This document shows, one piece after another, positions 23,555 through 24,592 of a DNA stretch of 24,592 bases. Made by a program: the position numbers and the translations under genes. Source of the stretch: SZUA-36 sp041570235 (lineage in GTDB: Bacteria; Pseudomonadota; Gammaproteobacteria; Xanthomonadales; SZUA-36); NCBI GenBank assembly GCA_041570235.1, contig JBFFWN010000019.1, forward strand, positions 1 through 24,592, read 5' to 3'. Each line of letters starts with the position of its first letter. Within the stretch, counting starts at the first letter, position 1. A model generated the notes under the pieces. The model was given only the letters and a program-made list of their open reading frames with translations. It was not told the DNA's origin and did no database searches.

Positions 23555-24574
23555 ATGAGTAAAACCATGATTCCAAACACCCAATCAGACGCCAGTGAAC
23601 CACTTTCGCCGCTGGCGGACGTTTTTTCGCTTAGTGCGCCTGATATGGCAAAGGTCAACGGCTGTATACGCGACAGCTTGCAGTCAGAAGTCGTGCTGAT
23701 CAACCAGATCGCCAATTACATCGTCTCCAGTGGAGGCAAGCGTTTGCGTCCAATGCTACTGACCCTGAGCGCGCATGCCTGTGACTACGAGGGTGAAAAC
23801 CATATACCACTGGCCGCCATCATTGAGTTCATCCATACCGCCACCCTATTGCACGATGATGTTGTGGACGAGTCTGAGCTGCGCCGTGGCCAACAGAGCG
23901 CGCATGCCGTTTGGGGTAATGCCGCGAGTGTCCTGGTTGGAGATTTTTTGTACTCGCGCAGCTTTCAGATGATGGTTGGGCTGGATTCGATGCGGATCAT
24001 GGAGGTGCTTGCAGAAACAACCAACACCATTGCCGAGGGTGAAGTCCAGCAATTGCTGAATATGGGTGATCCCGAAGTCGATCTGCAACGCTATATGCAG
24101 GTCATTGAAAACAAAACGGCCAAATTGTTTGAAGCTGCCTGCAGGCTGGGCGCCATCATCAGTGAGCGGCCCTCGGAAATCGAAAACGCACTGGCAGTGT
24201 ATGGAAACCGCCTGGGCGCCGCGTTCCAGATCGCCGACGACGTGCTGGATTATACCGGCAGTGTTGAGACAATGGGTAAAAACGCAGGTGACGACCTGAC
24301 CGAAGGAAAACCCACTTTGCCGTTGATTATTGCCCGGCAAGTTTGTGATCAAAAAGAACGTGATGTGCTTGATGCCGCGATTCAAAACGCCGAGGTGGCC
24401 GACCTTGCTCCAATCCTTGAAATCATCCGTAAAACCGGCTCTTTGAACTCAGCCATGGACGTGGCAAAAGCCAAGGCATCTGAAGCACACGAAGCCCTCT
24501 CTTTGCTGCCCCCTTCGCCCTGGCGCGAGGCGCTTGAACAACTGGCCGATTACAGCGTCAATCGCGACCATTAA
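23555..24574 (+). CDS. ispB: Octaprenyl diphosphate synthase IspB-like
   Basis: Long-chain trans-prenyl diphosphate synthase making the isoprenoid side chain of ubiquinone (chain length assumed, octaprenyl by family). The 339-residue product shows GGKRLRPML at 60-68, the first aspartate-rich motif LLHDDVVDESELRRG (DDVVD 101-105), GNAASVLVGDFLYSRSFQMM, and the second motif FQIADDVLDYTG (near 228). GKNAGDDLTEGKPTLPLI is followed by a typical C-terminus (PWREALEQLADYSVNRDH). The start is ATG 23555; ATG 23567 would fit a short leader better and loses only four residues. E. coli IspB is 323 residues. It is usually divergent from rplU-rpmA; here it is divergent from the MFS gene instead. Confidence 0.95.
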   Translation: MSKTMIPNTQSDASEPLSPLADVFSLSAPDMAKVNGCIRDSLQSEVVLINQIANYIVSSGGKRLRPMLLTLSAHACDYEGENHIPLAAIIEFIHTATLLHDDVVDESELRRGQQSAHAVWGNAASVLVGDFLYSRSFQMMVGLDSMRIMEVLAETTNTIAEGEVQQLLNMGDPEVDLQRYMQVIENKTAKLFEAACRLGAIISERPSEIENALAVYGNRLGAAFQIADDVLDYTGSVETMGKNAGDDLTEGKPTLPLIIARQVCDQKERDVLDAAIQNAEVADLAPILEIIRKTGSLNSAMDVAKAKASEAHEALSLLPPSPWREALEQLADYSVNRDH

Positions 24575-24592
24575 AAAAGGGTGGACAACAGC

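Overview
The window is a gene-dense chromosomal segment of a gammaproteobacterium that I cannot place at genus level. Three things point there. The proteins IspB, UvrA, MurJ, RpsT and PilE resemble gammaproteobacterial forms. rpsT keeps a TTG start, as in E. coli. The order pilE-ispH-lspA-ileS-ribF-murJ-rpsT-obgE-rpmA-rplU matches the block known from Pseudomonas. Nearly all of the DNA is explained by recognisable core genes. I found no phage, transposase, tRNA, rRNA or CRISPR array.

Layout. (1) 1-9.7 kb: the 3' part of a type IV minor pilin (pilE), then a leftward operon ribF-ileS-lspA-ispH, leftward murJ, rightward rpsT, leftward obgE, and leftward rplU-rpmA. This is isoprenoid, lipoprotein, cell-wall and ribosome housekeeping. 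(2) 9.7-10.4 kb: a gene-poor stretch with a 20-bp inverted repeat and a 60-bp-period direct repeat, just before uvrA. (3) 10.4-16.1 kb: uvrA, a small secreted histidine-rich protein of unknown role, a 3-mercaptopyruvate-sulfurtransferase-type protein overlapping a NudL-type Nudix hydrolase, and an FkpA/Mip-like periplasmic prolyl isomerase. (4) 16.1-17.7 kb: a pspABC envelope-stress operon behind a textbook sigma-54 promoter with an IHF-like site. (5) 17.8-21.6 kb: a leftward sugar-nucleotide operon rfbA-rfbC-rfbD-manC whose genes overlap by ATGA, supplying dTDP-rhamnose steps and GDP-mannose. (6) 21.7-24.6 kb: leftward MFS transporter and ssb, then divergent rightward ispB.

Compared with the Pseudomonas arrangement as I recall it, two known neighbourhoods have been combined. 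The ribosomal/isoprenoid block normally has rplU next to ispB, and uvrA normally faces the MFS-ssb pair. Here about 13 kb, including uvrA, psp and rfb genes, lies between rplU and ispB. fkpB, usually between lspA and ispH, is absent, and those two genes overlap by one base.

Several starts were moved inward from the longest open frame on homology or ribosome-binding-site grounds: lspA (TTG), ribF, murJ, rpsT (TTG), uvrA, nudL, pspA, rfbD, rfbA and the MFS gene (TTG). I see no clear case for an undescribed multi-gene system. The least explained items are the histidine-rich protein with its upstream 14-bp tandem repeat and the repeat-rich region before uvrA.
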